Source: G963664935 sp963664935 (GTDB lineage: Bacteria > Pseudomonadota > Gammaproteobacteria > Methylococcales > G963664935). Taken from it: 64,000 nucleotides of DNA. Below the pieces are notes generated by a model. The model searched no databases and was not told where the DNA came from. It saw nothing but the letters and a program-made list of their open reading frames with translations. Each line of letters begins with the position of its first letter. The stretch's first letter is position 1. Shown here piece by piece: positions 18,718 through 30,200 of the stretch. The position numbers and the translations under genes are program-made. The stretch lies in assembly GCA_963664935.2 (NCBI GenBank), contig CAXXSE010000002.1, forward strand, positions 248,001-312,000. Direction: 5' to 3'.

Positions 18718-21700
18718 ATGCCAAAAGGGGCCAATCAAAAAGTATCGAAGCGCTTAGCGAAATTGACCGCGCCCAAAGTTTCAGGCGCACTAATGCGCGA
18801 GCGTTTATTCGATCGGATCGACCAGGCGCGGGACTGTCCCATAGTCTGGATCAATGCCCCGGGCGGGGCTGGCAAAACCACATTGGTCAGCAGCTATCTG
18901 CAAACCCGCAAGAGCACTGCGCTTTGGTACCAGATGGATGAAGGAGATGCCGATGCAGCGGCTTTTTTCTATTACTTGGGATTAGCGCTAAAGTATCTCA
19001 GACCTCGACGAAAAGCCTTACCGTTGTTGACGCCGGAGCATTTACGCGGTCTTCCTGCCTTTACCCGCTTTTTCTTTCGGCAACTCTTCGAGCGCCTGCC
19101 TAGACCCGGATTGGTGGTGATGGACAATTTTCAAACGGTGCCGGAAGATACGCCATTTCATCGGGTCCTGCCCGTGGCCTTGGAAGAAATTCCGAGCGGT
19201 AGTAATGTCATCGTCCTCAGCCGGCAAGATCCCCCAGCCGTCCTATCGCGACTGCGCGCCAACGGTCAGTTGGCGGTCATCGACGAGCATGCATTATGCT
19301 TGAACGAATCAGAAACCGAGGCGATGGTGCAACGCTGGAATAAAGGTCCCGTGCCCAAAACAGTGAAGCAGCAATGGCGGGTTCTTTGCGAGGGTTGGGT
19401 GGCGGGACTTATTTTGCTGATGGAGCGATACCAACACGGAACCGAGACGGTGCAGTGGGAGGCGGACTCTCCCACGGAAAACCTGTTTGACTACTTTGCC
19501 AGCGAAGTTTTTAACCACACCGACGATAGGGTGCGGGATTTCCTGCTTAAGAGCGCCCTGCTGCCGACCATGGACATCGCCAATACCACCGCCTTAACGC
19601 AGCAGCGTCATGCGGGAAAGTTCTTGGCCGAATTTGTCCGCAAGCACTATTTCACCACCCGTCATGCCGGACGTAAAGCGGTTTACCAATACCATCCCCT
19701 GTTCCGGGCATTTCTGTTAGCCCAAGGGCGTGAGCGATTGGATGCCGAGCTGCAATGCCAACTCAAGCAACAGGCCGCCAGGATCCTGGTCGAAGATAGT
19801 CCCGAGCAGAGCATCGCCTATTGGTTAGAACTCGAGGATTGGGGAGCTTTTGCACGGGCAATGGAGCAATGTGCCCCAATGCTACTTCAGCAGGGCCGGA
19901 ATCAGACCGTGTTAGATTGGTTATCCAATATTCCCGATGAGGTACTGGAACAGTTACCGAGCTTGCGTTTTTGGCAGGGTACATGCTTGCAAATGATTGA
20001 CCCGTACGCCGCTCGCGAGCATTTGGCCAAGGTGTATTACGCGTTCAAAACCGCGGGCGACGCCACCGGAATGTACCAAGCCTGGTCCAATATCATCTTC
20101 TGTTTTTGGTATGGTCGCCCTGCTCTTCATCTCTTAGATCCCTGGTTGGAAGAGCTGAACTATCTTCGCCGGCATTATCCGCGCATCGATTCCCCTGCTT
20201 TTGAAGCCCAATTCATAGGCGCGGCTGCTTTTGCCGTAGGTATCCGCGGTAAGGATTATCGTGAAATACTGCTCTGGGAAAGACAAATGCTGACCCTGCT
20301 CCAGAGCAAACTGCCATTTGCCCAACGGGTCATCATCGGAATCCAAATAGCATTACGCAATATTTGGGCTGGAGGTGATCGTAGTAAGGCAGCTCTTTGC
20401 TTAAAAATATTGAATCCATCGTTAGCCCGCGAGAAATTGTCGCCCGCACTGACTATCCAATGGAAGATTATACAGATCTCCTATTGGTACTGGTATACGG
20501 GCAAAGAGGAGGAAGCCCTTGCCGGCATAAGAGAAGCCATAGGGTTGGCACAGGAAAGCGGTATGCATGGGGCAGATTTTTTGCTGTGGTACCTTTCTGT
20601 TTTTTTCGATTTGACCAGCGGGCGGCGCGCCGAAGCCCATAAAGCACTACAACAATTGTCGGCGGTGATCGATTGGGATAACAACTATGATAAAAGTAGT
20701 TACCACTCTTTTATTGGCTGGGAAGCATGGTTAGCCGGGCGCCTGGACGAGGCGCTGGAACACGCCCAAATGGCCTTGCAATTCATCGAACAAGGCGAGC
20801 ACTGGCACGATTACTGGAAAATCCAACTCTTGTTAGCCCAAGTCCATGCCAGCCGGTCGGAGTACCGGCAGGCCTTGCGCTTCGTAGCCAGGATGCGCCA
20901 TTCCCCAACGCCGATTCGCTTCGATAGAACCTTCTTCCTAGCGTACCTAGCCGATGCCCAGTTTGCTCTGGACCGCGGCCAGCCGAACCGCTGCCATAGC
21001 TTTTTGCGGCGCGCGCTGGCCTTGGGCCGCCGGCAACACTGGATTCGCTTTCCCTTTTTCAAACCCGAGGCCGTTGCCCGACTTTACGCCGAAGCGTTGC
21101 AACAAGACATCGAGATCGACTATGTCCAATCGGTCATCCGCCAACGCCGCCTCGCGCCGCCCGACGACGCGTTAAACCTCGACTGCTGGCCTTGGCCCCT
21201 GAAGATCTACGGTTTCGGCACCTTCGAATTGGTAAAAGACGATGTCCCGATCCAGTTCGCCCGAAAAGCCCCCAAAAAAACTTTGCAATTGCTCAAGGCA
21301 CTAGTCGCCCTGGGTAGCTCGCAAGTCACCGAGCAGCGTTTGATCGATGCGCTCTGGCCCGACGAAGATGGCGATAAAGCCCACACCGCGTTTTCGACCA
21401 CCCTCAACCGCCTGCGTAAACTGATCGGCGTCGAAATCATTATTCTTTCAGAAGGCCGCTTGAGTCTGGATCCCAAGTATTGCTGGGTCGACGTGTGGAG
21501 TTTTGACCACCGGCTGAAACAAGCGGATGACGCCCAACATAGCAATGATTGGGAGCGCTTCGCATACCATGCACAAAATGCGCTGACCCTATACCAAGAC
21601 CATTTTCTGGCAGCCGATGACGATGAACCGTTGACGGCAATCCTTCGTGAACGTTTGCGCAGCCAATATCTCAATACCACCACCGCCTTAGCCAACGGCT

Positions 21701-21933
21701 GGCAAACCCGAGGCGATTGGCGACAGGCCCTGGCCTGTTATCAGAAAGGATTGGAAGTCGATAACCTGGCCGAGGAATTTTACCAAGGCCTGATGCACTG
21801 CTACCACCAATTGGGCTTGAAGACCGAAGCACTGGAAAGCTATCAACACTGCAAGCGGATTCTTTCCATTTCCCTCGGGGTTAAGCCCTCCGCCGCCACG
21901 GAGAAGCTTTACAGGTTGCTGGTAGTACCTTAA
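18718..21933 (+). CDS. MalT/SARP-type giant transcriptional regulator 1
   Basis: The product is 1071 aa. Residues 1-20 are basic. A STAND-type ATPase follows, with Walker A NAPGGAGKTTL (about 43-53) and VVMDNFQ as Walker B. The middle (about 330-820) is helical and TPR-like. The C-terminal 230 residues have a winged-helix DNA-binding domain (IYGFGTFELVKDDVPIQFAR...LIDALWPDEDGDKAH...LNRLRK) and a BTAD domain (DVWSFDHRLKQADDAQ onward). This order is known in ATP-dependent activators that sense a small ligand. A paralogue starts 14 bp downstream. The gene follows the TonB receptor, so it may control uptake or surface genes through the TCACA-type motif. Confidence 0.85.
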   Translation: MPKGANQKVSKRLAKLTAPKVSGALMRERLFDRIDQARDCPIVWINAPGGAGKTTLVSSYLQTRKSTALWYQMDEGDADAAAFFYYLGLALKYLRPRRKALPLLTPEHLRGLPAFTRFFFRQLFERLPRPGLVVMDNFQTVPEDTPFHRVLPVALEEIPSGSNVIVLSRQDPPAVLSRLRANGQLAVIDEHALCLNESETEAMVQRWNKGPVPKTVKQQWRVLCEGWVAGLILLMERYQHGTETVQWEADSPTENLFDYFASEVFNHTDDRVRDFLLKSALLPTMDIANTTALTQQRHAGKFLAEFVRKHYFTTRHAGRKAVYQYHPLFRAFLLAQGRERLDAELQCQLKQQAARILVEDSPEQSIAYWLELEDWGAFARAMEQCAPMLLQQGRNQTVLDWLSNIPDEVLEQLPSLRFWQGTCLQMIDPYAAREHLAKVYYAFKTAGDATGMYQAWSNIIFCFWYGRPALHLLDPWLEELNYLRRHYPRIDSPAFEAQFIGAAAFAVGIRGKDYREILLWERQMLTLLQSKLPFAQRVIIGIQIALRNIWAGGDRSKAALCLKILNPSLAREKLSPALTIQWKIIQISYWYWYTGKEEEALAGIREAIGLAQESGMHGADFLLWYLSVFFDLTSGRRAEAHKALQQLSAVIDWDNNYDKSSYHSFIGWEAWLAGRLDEALEHAQMALQFIEQGEHWHDYWKIQLLLAQVHASRSEYRQALRFVARMRHSPTPIRFDRTFFLAYLADAQFALDRGQPNRCHSFLRRALALGRRQHWIRFPFFKPEAVARLYAEALQQDIEIDYVQSVIRQRRLAPPDDALNLDCWPWPLKIYGFGTFELVKDDVPIQFARKAPKKTLQLLKALVALGSSQVTEQRLIDALWPDEDGDKAHTAFSTTLNRLRKLIGVEIIILSEGRLSLDPKYCWVDVWSFDHRLKQADDAQHSNDWERFAYHAQNALTLYQDHFLAADDDEPLTAILRERLRSQYLNTTTALANGWQTRGDWRQALACYQKGLEVDNLAEEFYQGLMHCYHQLGLKTEALESYQHCKRILSISLGVKPSAATEKLYRLLVVP

Positions 21934-21947
21934 GAATTGGAAAACCC

Positions 21948-24900
21948 TTGAATTCATCGACTAAAAATAACAACAGTAAATCCAAAGTGCCCAAACAAAG
22001 CCGGAGAAACTCCAGAAAAACCGCGCCGCGACTGGCCAAACTCACCCCACCCAAGGTCTCGGGAGCGATTCCTCGCGAGCGTTTGTTCAAGCAGCTGGAT
22101 CGGGCCCGGAACAATCCGGTAGTGTGGGTGAGTGCTCTGGGCGGTGCCGGCAAAACCACCTTGCTCAGCAGCTATCTGGATGTCCGTAAGATCCAAACTT
22201 TGTGGTACCAGCTGGATGAGGCCGATGGCGATGCGGCGGCGTTTTTCTACTATCTGGGTCAAGCGCTTAAATCCCTTGCGCCCAGGCGAAAAGCCTTGCC
22301 CTTGTTTACCCCGGAATACTCGCAAGGCGTTAGCACCTTTACCCGCTTTTTCTTCAGACAACTGTTCGACGCGATGCCGCCCCCTGGGTTAATCGTCTTG
22401 GATAACTATCAAACGGTGCCAGAAAATAGCTTGTTTCACGCCGTAATATCGGTGGCATTGGAAGAAATTCCAAGCGGCGGCAATGTCATCGTGCTAAGCC
22501 GGCATCAACCGCCAGCCGAATTGTCGCGCCTACAAGCCAATGGCCAGGTGGCTGTCATTGACGAACATGCATTATGCTTGGATGAAAACGAAACCGAGGT
22601 GATGGTGCAACGCTGGAATAAAAGCCCTGTACCCGAAGCAGTCAAGCACCAATGGCAGGTTCATAGCGAGGGTTGGGTGGCTGGATTTATTTTACTGATG
22701 GAGCGGTATCAATACGGCGCCGAGACGGTGGGATGGGAGGACAATAATGCCCCGGAAAATCTATTTGACTACTTTGCCAGCGAGATTTTTAGCCATACCG
22801 AGGAAAGGGTGCAGGATTTCCTACTTAAGAGCGCCCTGCTCCCAACCATGGACATCGCCAATACCACCACCTTAACCCAGCAACGTCAGGCGGGAAAGTT
22901 ACTGGCCGAATTTGTCCGTAAGCACTACTTTACCACCCGCCACGCCGGACGTAAGGCGGTTTACCAGTACCATCCCTTGTTCCGGGCGTTTCTGTTAGCG
23001 CGGGGCCGCGAGCAGCTGAATGCCCAGTTGCAGCACCAGCTCAAGCAGCAGGCAGCGCGGATCCTGGTCGAGGATAATCCCGAGCAGAGCATCGCCTATT
23101 GGTTAGAGCTCAAGGATTGGGGGGCTCTTACCCAAACCGTGGAACATTGTGCACCGATCCTGTTACAGCAAGGCCGGAATCAAACTGTACTGGATTGGTT
23201 ATCCAAAATACCTGATAAAGTACTGGAACAGTTTCCAGGCTTGCGTTATTGGCAAGGTGCGAGCCTACAAATGATCGATGCAGGTGTTGCCCGAGAGACT
23301 CTGACCCAAGCCTATAAGGCTTTCAAAACCATGGGTGATGCCATAGGCATGTATCGGGCCTGGTCCGAAATTAGCCTGGGTATCTGGTATGAACGCGGTG
23401 ATCTTAATCTGTTAGACCCTTGGCTGGAGGAGCTTCGCTATCTGCGAAAATACTTTTCACGTATTGATTCCCCTATCCTCGATGCCCAATTCACCTCCGC
23501 CGCGCATTTAGCGGTCGGTCTCCGTGGCAAAGATTATAGTGGGATGTTGTCTTTGGAACAAAAGATGATAGCCCTAGTCCAAAGCGATCTTCCGCTCGCC
23601 CAGAGGCTAATTATTGCGATTGTTTTATCAATACGCAATATCTCGGGGGGTGGGGGTGACTTCAGCAAGGTCGCCCTTTGTCTGAAAGTGTTGACCCCAC
23701 AAATAGCTCAAAGCGAGCTACCACCGGCACTCGGATGCCAATGGTTCTTTGTACAGGCTCTATATGGGTATTGGCGCTCGGGTAACGAGCTATCAAACTT
23801 GGTTAGAATACACAAGGCTCTGGCGCTGGCCGAGGAAAGCGGGATGCACCGGATGGATTTCATACTTTCCTACCTTTTTCTCCATTTCCATTTGACCAGT
23901 GGACGGCAGGTCGAAGCCCGGGAATCTCTCCATCAATTATCGAAAGCACTCAACCCCAATAGCCGCTACGAAAAAACCATGCACCATTGTTTTTTCGCCT
24001 GGGATGCGTGGCTGTCGGGGCGCTTGGACGAAGCCCTGGAACACGCTCAAACCGCCGAACGATACATATACGAGTGCGATCATTGGCACGATTTTTGGGA
24101 ACCGCAACTTATTCTTGCCCAAATCCACGCCAGCCGGTCGAATTACCGGCAAGCCTTCTATTTTACCGCCAAGATGCGTCGCGCGCCTTTACCGATACCG
24201 TCAGATAAAACCTTGTTTTTGTCGTACCTGGCCGATGCCCAATTCGCCCTCGAACGCAATCAGCCCAATCGCTGCCATGGTTTTTTGCGGCGCGCGCTGG
24301 CTCTAGCCCGCCAGCAACACTGTATCCGCTTTCCCTTTTTCAAACCCGAGTCGGTCGCCCGGCTGTACGCCGAGGCGCTACAAGAAAACATCGAAGTAGA
24401 CTATGTCCAAGAGGTCATCCGCCAACGCCACCTCGCACCGCCTGACGACGCACTAAACCTCGACCGCTGGCCTTGGCCTCTGAAGATCTACGGTTTCGGC
24501 GCCATCGAGTTGGTGAAAGACGATGTGCCGATTCGATTCACGCGCAAAGCGCCGAAAAAACCATTGCAGTTGCTTAAGGCGTTGGTCGCCCTGGGTGGCT
24601 CCCAGGTCACCGAGCAACATCTAATCGATGCGCTCTGGCCGGACGACGAAGGCGATAAAGCCCACACCGCGTTTTCGACCACCCTCAACCGCCTGCGTAA
24701 ACTGATCGGCACCGAAACCATCATTCTCTAAGAAGGCCGCTTGAGTCTGGATCCCAGGTATTGCTGGGTCGACGTGTGGAGCTTTGAGCACCAACTGAAA
24801 CAAGCGGATGATGCCCAACACAGCAATGATTGGCAGCGCTTCGCAGACCATGCCCAATGCGCCTTAGCCCTGTACCGGGACCATTTTCTGGCAGCCGATG

Positions 24901-25213
24901 ACGGCGAACCGTGGGCGGTTGCGCTTCGCGAACGTTTGCGCAGCCTATATCTCAAAACCACAACCGCGTTAGCCGGTGGCTGGCAAAGCCAAGGAGATTG
25001 GCACCGAGCTCTGGACTGTTACCAAAGAGGACTGGAAGTCGATAACCTAGCCGAGGGGTTTTACCAGGGCCTGATGCGCTGCTATCACCAACTGGGCTTG
25101 AAGAGCGAAGCGCTAGAAAGCTATCACCGCTGTAAACGGATGCTCTCTATCTCCCTCGGCTTAAACCTTCCGCTGGGATGGAAAAGCTTTATCACGCCAT
25201 CATCAATTGCTAG
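21948..25213 (+). pseudogene. MalT/SARP-type regulator 2, with nonsense and frameshift
   Basis: This is a tandem paralogue of the gene at 18718, alike over its whole length (Walker A SALGGAGKTTLLSSYL; winged helix IYGFGAIELVKDDVPIRF). At 24729-24731 a TAA replaces the TCA that gives ILSEGRLS in copy 1; the frame then goes on EGRLSLDPRYCWVDVW. Near 25165 one base is missing from an A run, so the last residues are shifted; restoring it gives KPSAGMEKLYHAIINC and a stop at 25213. Without the winged-helix end and the BTAD domain, the 927-aa product would be unlikely to work. The start codon is TTG, 14 bp after regulator 1. Confidence 0.85.
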
Positions 25214-25230
25214 AAGGCTGTTTATTTCGC

Positions 25231-25597
25231 TTATTCTCGCCCAATAACATCCTTGATCTGCTCAGTTATTTCGCGGTCAATCATCGCTAATCCAGAACTT
25301 AGCTGCGCCTGGAATTTTTCTCCCATTTTCTCGGCGGCTTCATAAGCCAAAATAAGATCGCCAGGCCGGCCATCCACAAGAACTGAAAATAATTGCTCAG
25401 TCGGTGGTTTCTTCTCCCAGATAATGCACTGTACGGCGACTTCCCAAACTGATGTAGAGATACCAGTATCGCTTTCCTACAATAGTCTTGGATTTGAAGG
25501 ACAGGTTGACGCCGTCCGGGATAGGATGGATACACTGCTGCATGAGCTCGCTGTATTGCAGCGCAACATTGTTTTGCCTGATTGTCTTAATAATAGG
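25231..25597 (-). pseudogene. Unrecognised gene remnant, two overlapping frames
   Basis: One minus-strand frame reads LQYSELMQQCIHPIP and FKSKTIVGKRYWYLYISLGS before a TGA near 25390. The adjacent frame goes on TEQLFSVLVDGRPGDLILAY and ends EQIKDVIGRE at 25231. Both stretches are protein-like, and together they suggest one gene with a shift near 25395. The first part recalls proteins of a nucleotidyltransferase-like family with a short beta repeat (YWYLY...LG), but I am not sure. Confidence 0.35.
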
Positions 25598-25698
25598 GTT
25601 TTATTTAAACCTGAATCCACATTGAAACCACGAATTCGGCTTTGATTTTTAGAATTATTCCATCCGTGACCACGGGGTGTAAGGATTAATTTTTGAAT

Positions 25699-26811
25699 TC
25701 AGATTAGTTCATTGAGAAATTCAATGGCGGGAACCACTTTGATGCCATATTTGTCGATGGTTTTACGTTCGGCGAACATGACGACCTGAACCGCCTCAAC
25801 CGCTGGAAATTTCTTTTTCAAGTAAACAAGGTGCTTGGAGATCTCAGTATCGTTTAACTTGCACTCAACGAACAATGTGGGCTCCTGATCTTCGGTAATA
25901 GCAAAATCAACTTCTCTTTGATCGGTGTCTCTGAAATATCTGAGTTCAATGTCATCGCCCCGGGTATCCTGCCTGTAGTGAACCCACTTGAGAAGGTGGC
26001 AAGCCACCATATTTTCGTAGCGGGCGCCATCGTTTTTCACCAGCGACCAATCAAAATGAAAGTGTTTTGATTCTTTTTTCACGGCGCGAATCCGTGGACT
26101 ACCGAAAGGGTAGATTCGGAAAATGTGATAAAGCCTCTCCAGTATTTCGATACAGTGTGTCAAGGCTTTATGGCTAACCCCTAAATCCTCTCGCAATGCA
26201 TTGATTGACAAGGTCGATCCAACCAACTTGGGAAGCCGTGTGGCGAGCAGTTCGAGCGAACCTAAGGTTTTGATATTTTCGAGAGTTCTGACCTCCTCTT
26301 CGACCAAGCGTTTGCGGTACTCGGCGGACCACCTTTTCGCATCGATCGCCGTGTCGGCAAGATAAGGCTCGGGAAAGCCTCCTCTATTCCAGAGACGAAT
26401 CAGGTTTCTTTCATCTTTTATTTCGAGTTCACGAACGGAAAACGGATGAAGCCTTAGATAGTGGTATCGCCCCTGCAGAGAATCGCCTGAGAAACGGTAA
26501 TAATCGAGTCGGGCGCTTCCCGTAACAAGGATTTTTCTATCCTTCCCAAATTTGTCGAAAAGCGCCTTAAGAAAATCGCGCCACCGATCGTACTTGTGGA
26601 GTTCATCGAAAACCCAAAAACGGCTGTCGGGTAGTTGTGAGCGTAGAATTTGGTCCCGGTGTTCGGGGATATCCCAATTTAAATACTCACCATCGAGATT
26701 CTCAAGAATCTGCTGAGCCATAGTAGTTTTACCCACTTGACGAGGTCCACCGACAAATACCATCTTTTGTCGAAGATCGCTAATCGTTTGTTTCTCAAGG
26801 TATCGTACCAT
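25699..26811 (-). CDS. AAA ATPase with DUF4143 C-terminal domain
   Basis: The product is 370 aa. Walker A is GGPRQVGKTT (residues 21-30), Walker B is FWVFDELHK, and a sensor segment is ILVTGSARLDYYR. The C-terminal half has the DUF4143 pattern, with a winged-helix piece (LREDLGVSHKALTHCIEILERL) and a nuclease-like end (REVDFAITEDQEPTLFVECK, a D-E-x-K pattern). The family is common and its role is poorly known; some members are linked to mobile DNA or toxin-like loci. It stands alone, and a strong inverted repeat lies a few bases upstream of its ATG. The gene looks intact. Confidence 0.9.
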   Translation of the reverse strand: MVRYLEKQTISDLRQKMVFVGGPRQVGKTTMAQQILENLDGEYLNWDIPEHRDQILRSQLPDSRFWVFDELHKYDRWRDFLKALFDKFGKDRKILVTGSARLDYYRFSGDSLQGRYHYLRLHPFSVRELEIKDERNLIRLWNRGGFPEPYLADTAIDAKRWSAEYRKRLVEEEVRTLENIKTLGSLELLATRLPKLVGSTLSINALREDLGVSHKALTHCIEILERLYHIFRIYPFGSPRIRAVKKESKHFHFDWSLVKNDGARYENMVACHLLKWVHYRQDTRGDDIELRYFRDTDQREVDFAITEDQEPTLFVECKLNDTEISKHLVYLKKKFPAVEAVQVVMFAERKTIDKYGIKVVPAIEFLNELI

Positions 26812-26817
26812 TATGGG

Positions 26818-26867
26818 AAAATACTACATGAATTTTTGCTATATGGCAAAATATCACGTAGTATTTT
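26818..26867. promoter_or_regulatory. Inverted repeat upstream of the DUF4143 ATPase
   Basis: AAAATACTAC at 26818 and GTAGTATTTT near 26857-26866 are inverse copies, and the match continues inward (TTTTTGC/GGCAAAA). The 50-bp structure lies only 6 bp before the start codon, so it could be an operator or an mRNA hairpin over the leader. Confidence 0.5.
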
Positions 26868-27063
26868 TTGCTCATAGTAAAAAATTTCAGTGTTTGATTG
26901 TTATCGCTTGCGTACAATTGGGCTTCAACATCGTCTACGAAGCCGAAAAATTGAGTGCGAAATGCTACGTGGAAGCGTCTTTATTAGCAGTGATAAGCCG
27001 CGTGCCAGGTATACCAAAAGAATTTTTTTGAATCGCACCAAGGCGTCATGCTCCGTGTCGAAG

Positions 27064-27142
27064 CCATCAATCTTTCAGAAAGCCACTTAAGTTTGGATCC
27101 GAAACGGAACGGCTTTACCGTTTGCCGGTAATGCCTTAAGTG
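27064..27142 (+). pseudogene. MalT/SARP regulator remnant 1
   Basis: The frame reads AINLSESHLSLDPK, which equals the IILSEGRLSLDPK segment of the regulators at 18718 and 21948. It then jumps, by a deletion, to the gene's last codons in a shifted frame (TERLYRLPVMP, stop at about 27139). About 160 residues are missing between the two parts. Confidence 0.7.
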
Positions 27143-27279
27143 TTGGAATACTATGGATTTAAGAAGTGGCCCCTCCGATTAGACTACCCACTTGGAGAGG
27201 TCCACTTCTTTACTCAAACTTTATATTACTAATCTTGATCCTTTTTATTCAGTAGGCTCCTTTATTGCCCTAACCGTAT

Positions 27280-30200
27280 TTATTGTAGCAGCCTTATTAA
27301 TTCGTTGAGCGAGTATATTAATAGCACGTCGAGGCCTGGATCCAATCCTTTTTCCGTGGCTTTATTTACTTCCATTATTGATAGTCGTAACTCCTTAATC
27401 ACCATCTTAACCTTCTTCCCCTCGTCACGATTACTTTGAGCTGTGTCAAAATGTTTCTTCGCGATGTCAATCTTTACAGCGACAGGATGGTCGAGTCCTA
27501 AATCGATGACAGCTTGGAACGCACTCTCCGCGTTATCAAACGCCTGTTCTTCTGGATCGTTCACCGCATTCACAGTGATCGTGACCGTCGCGGCTGTAGA
27601 TAAGACCCCCTGGTCATCACGCGCTCTATAGCTAAAAATATCCGTACCGACGAAGTTTGGATTTGGAAGATAGTCGAATGAACCATCCGCGCGTAGCGCT
27701 AGAGTCCCGCTGGATGTTGTCGTGTCTAGGACTGCCATCAAAGTACCGTCATCGATATCATTGGCTAGAACACCCGGAACTGCAATCGTCAGTCGGATAT
27801 TTTCATCGGTCGTGTATGTATCATCTACGGCAATCGGTGTATCGTTTACCGCATTCACCCTGATCGCCACCGTCGCCACGTTAGAGTCATCGGTACCGTT
27901 GTTAGCCCGGTAGGTAAAACTATCGCTGAAAATTGAACCATCATGGGTATAACTGAAGGTCCCATCAGAATTAAAGGTGTTCAGGGCGCCATGGGTCGGC
28001 GAGCTGACAAGTACCGCGGTGAATGGACTACGACCAGCAGCGAAGTCATTGTCCAAAACGCTAGCGGCCCCGGAATCGAGTACGGTAATAGTTCCGCCTT
28101 GTGACACAGTCGCGCTGTCATCGCGGGCGATTGGGCTTACCCTGGTTGCTACACCGATTGTTACAGTAGCGATATTGGAATCATCGGTACCGTTATTAGC
28201 CTGGTAGGTAAAACTATCGCTGGAAATTGAACCATCATGGGTATAACTGAAGGTCCCGTCAGGATTAAAGGCCGTCAGGGTGCCATGGGTCGGCGAGCTG
28301 ACGAGTACCGCGGTGAATGGACTACCGCCACTAGCGAGGTCATTGTCCAAAACACTATCGGCCCCGGAATCGAGCACGGCTATAGTTCCGCCTTGTGACA
28401 CACTGGCGCTGTCATCACTGGCGAGCGGGCTTCCCCTGATTATTACATTGATTGTTACAGTGGCGATATTGGAATCATCGGTGCCGTTATTAGCCAGGTA
28501 GGTAAAACTATCGCTGGAAATTGAACCATCACGGGTATAACTGAAGGTCCCGTCAGGATTAAAGGCCGTCAGGGTGCCATGGGTCGGCGAGCTGACGAGT
28601 ACCGCGGTGAATGGACTACCGCCATTAGCGAAGTCATTGTCCAAAACGCTAGCGGCCCCGGAATCGAGCACAGCTATAGTTCCACCTTGTAACACAGTCG
28701 CGCTGTCATCGCGGGCGATTGGGCTTACCCTGGTTGCTACACCGATTGTTACAGTAGCGATATTGGAATCATCGGTACCGTTATTAGCCTGGTAGGTAAA
28801 ACTATCGCTGGAAATTGAACCATCATGGGTATAACTGAAGGTCCCGTCAGGATTAAAGGCCGTCAGGGTGCCATGGGTCGGCGAGCTGACGAGTACCGCG
28901 GTGAATGGACTACCGCCACTAGCGAGGTCATTGTCCAAAACACTATCGGCCCCGGAATCGAGCACGGCTATAGTTCCGCCTTGTGACACACTGGCGCTGT
29001 CATCGTTGGCGACCGGCGCTTCATTAAGCGCCGGAAACTTCGTCAAAAACCCATCTGTAAACCCTAATGTCGCGTCCATGGGAAGTTCTTGAAACGCTCC
29101 AGGAGTAGTCGGAAATGGAACATTAGGAGGAACACTCGTGCTTCCAACCACATAGACACCCCCTAAATCGTCCACGGCGACTCCGGTAGCGTTCTCGGAG
29201 CCATCGCCTCCAAGGAAGGTGGAGCGGAGAAGATCGGAACCGGCAGGATTAAGAACGGATAAGAAAGCATCTCTACTGTTGGTTTTAACTGGCTGAAAAG
29301 CATCTACGGTGGGGAAATTAGCGGATGTGGTGTCGCCAACCACGTAGGCCCTACCTAAGACGTCTACGGCGATATCGTATCCATTGTCAATGAAGCTACC
29401 ACCAAAGTAGGTGGAATACATTAGGGTTTGGCCATCGGATGAAAACCTCGTGACAAACCATCGGTAGAAGGTTGGTCGGTTTGGAAGGCGCCTAGTGTGA
29501 CTGGAAAGTCCGTTGAATTGGTTGAGCCAGTGACGAATATTGAATCATCGGGGCCTACGGCAATGCCACCTTGGTCGACGGCCGGGTGTTCCTCCCCGGT
29601 GCCACCTAAAAAGGTCGAAAAAGCCAGTGATGCGGCGCCAATTTGGGTCGGGTCGAACTTTGCAACGAAAGCCTCTCTACTCGATGATGCAGGTGTTGGA
29701 AAAAAGGCATTCTTGGTAGGGAAGAGGGTAGTAATAGGATTGGTCGATAAGGTTGGTCCGGTCACAACCATATGACCCAGGCTATCGACATCAAGGACCT
29801 CCGCAATCTCATCGTTTGCCGCTCCCAGAAAGCTTGAATAAACAAGAGACTCACCTTCAACTAATGGATTCGGATCCGCAGGCGCAAATGGATTTAGTAC
29901 GGCAACGAAGGCATCGGTGATCCCGCCATGCGAAGTTTGGAAAGCGTTCATGATCGGGAACCCCGTGGCAGGGGCATCAACTCTGCCAGATATATAGACT
30001 AGGGAAGCGCCGGAGGCGGAACTAATCGCAATCGCTCCCGGTTTCGATCCACTACTGCCGCTAAAAAAACTACCGTAGGTAATGTCAGAACCATCTGGAT
30101 TCAAACAAAGCACCATGACGTGGTCTATAATTCCAACGCTATTCTGGACGGCGTTAGGTGTTGTTAGCATATCCGAAAGAGGATTTGCTGAACCGATAAC

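Noticed and set aside
18718..25213. Polyketide or NRPS-type giant genes
   Set aside because: The motifs are a P-loop ATPase, helical repeats, a winged helix and BTAD; no ketosynthase or adenylation motifs exist.
27870..29020. Regular 294-bp spacing taken as a CRISPR array
   Set aside because: The units are coding repeats of a cadherin-like protein; there are no short repeats with unique spacers.
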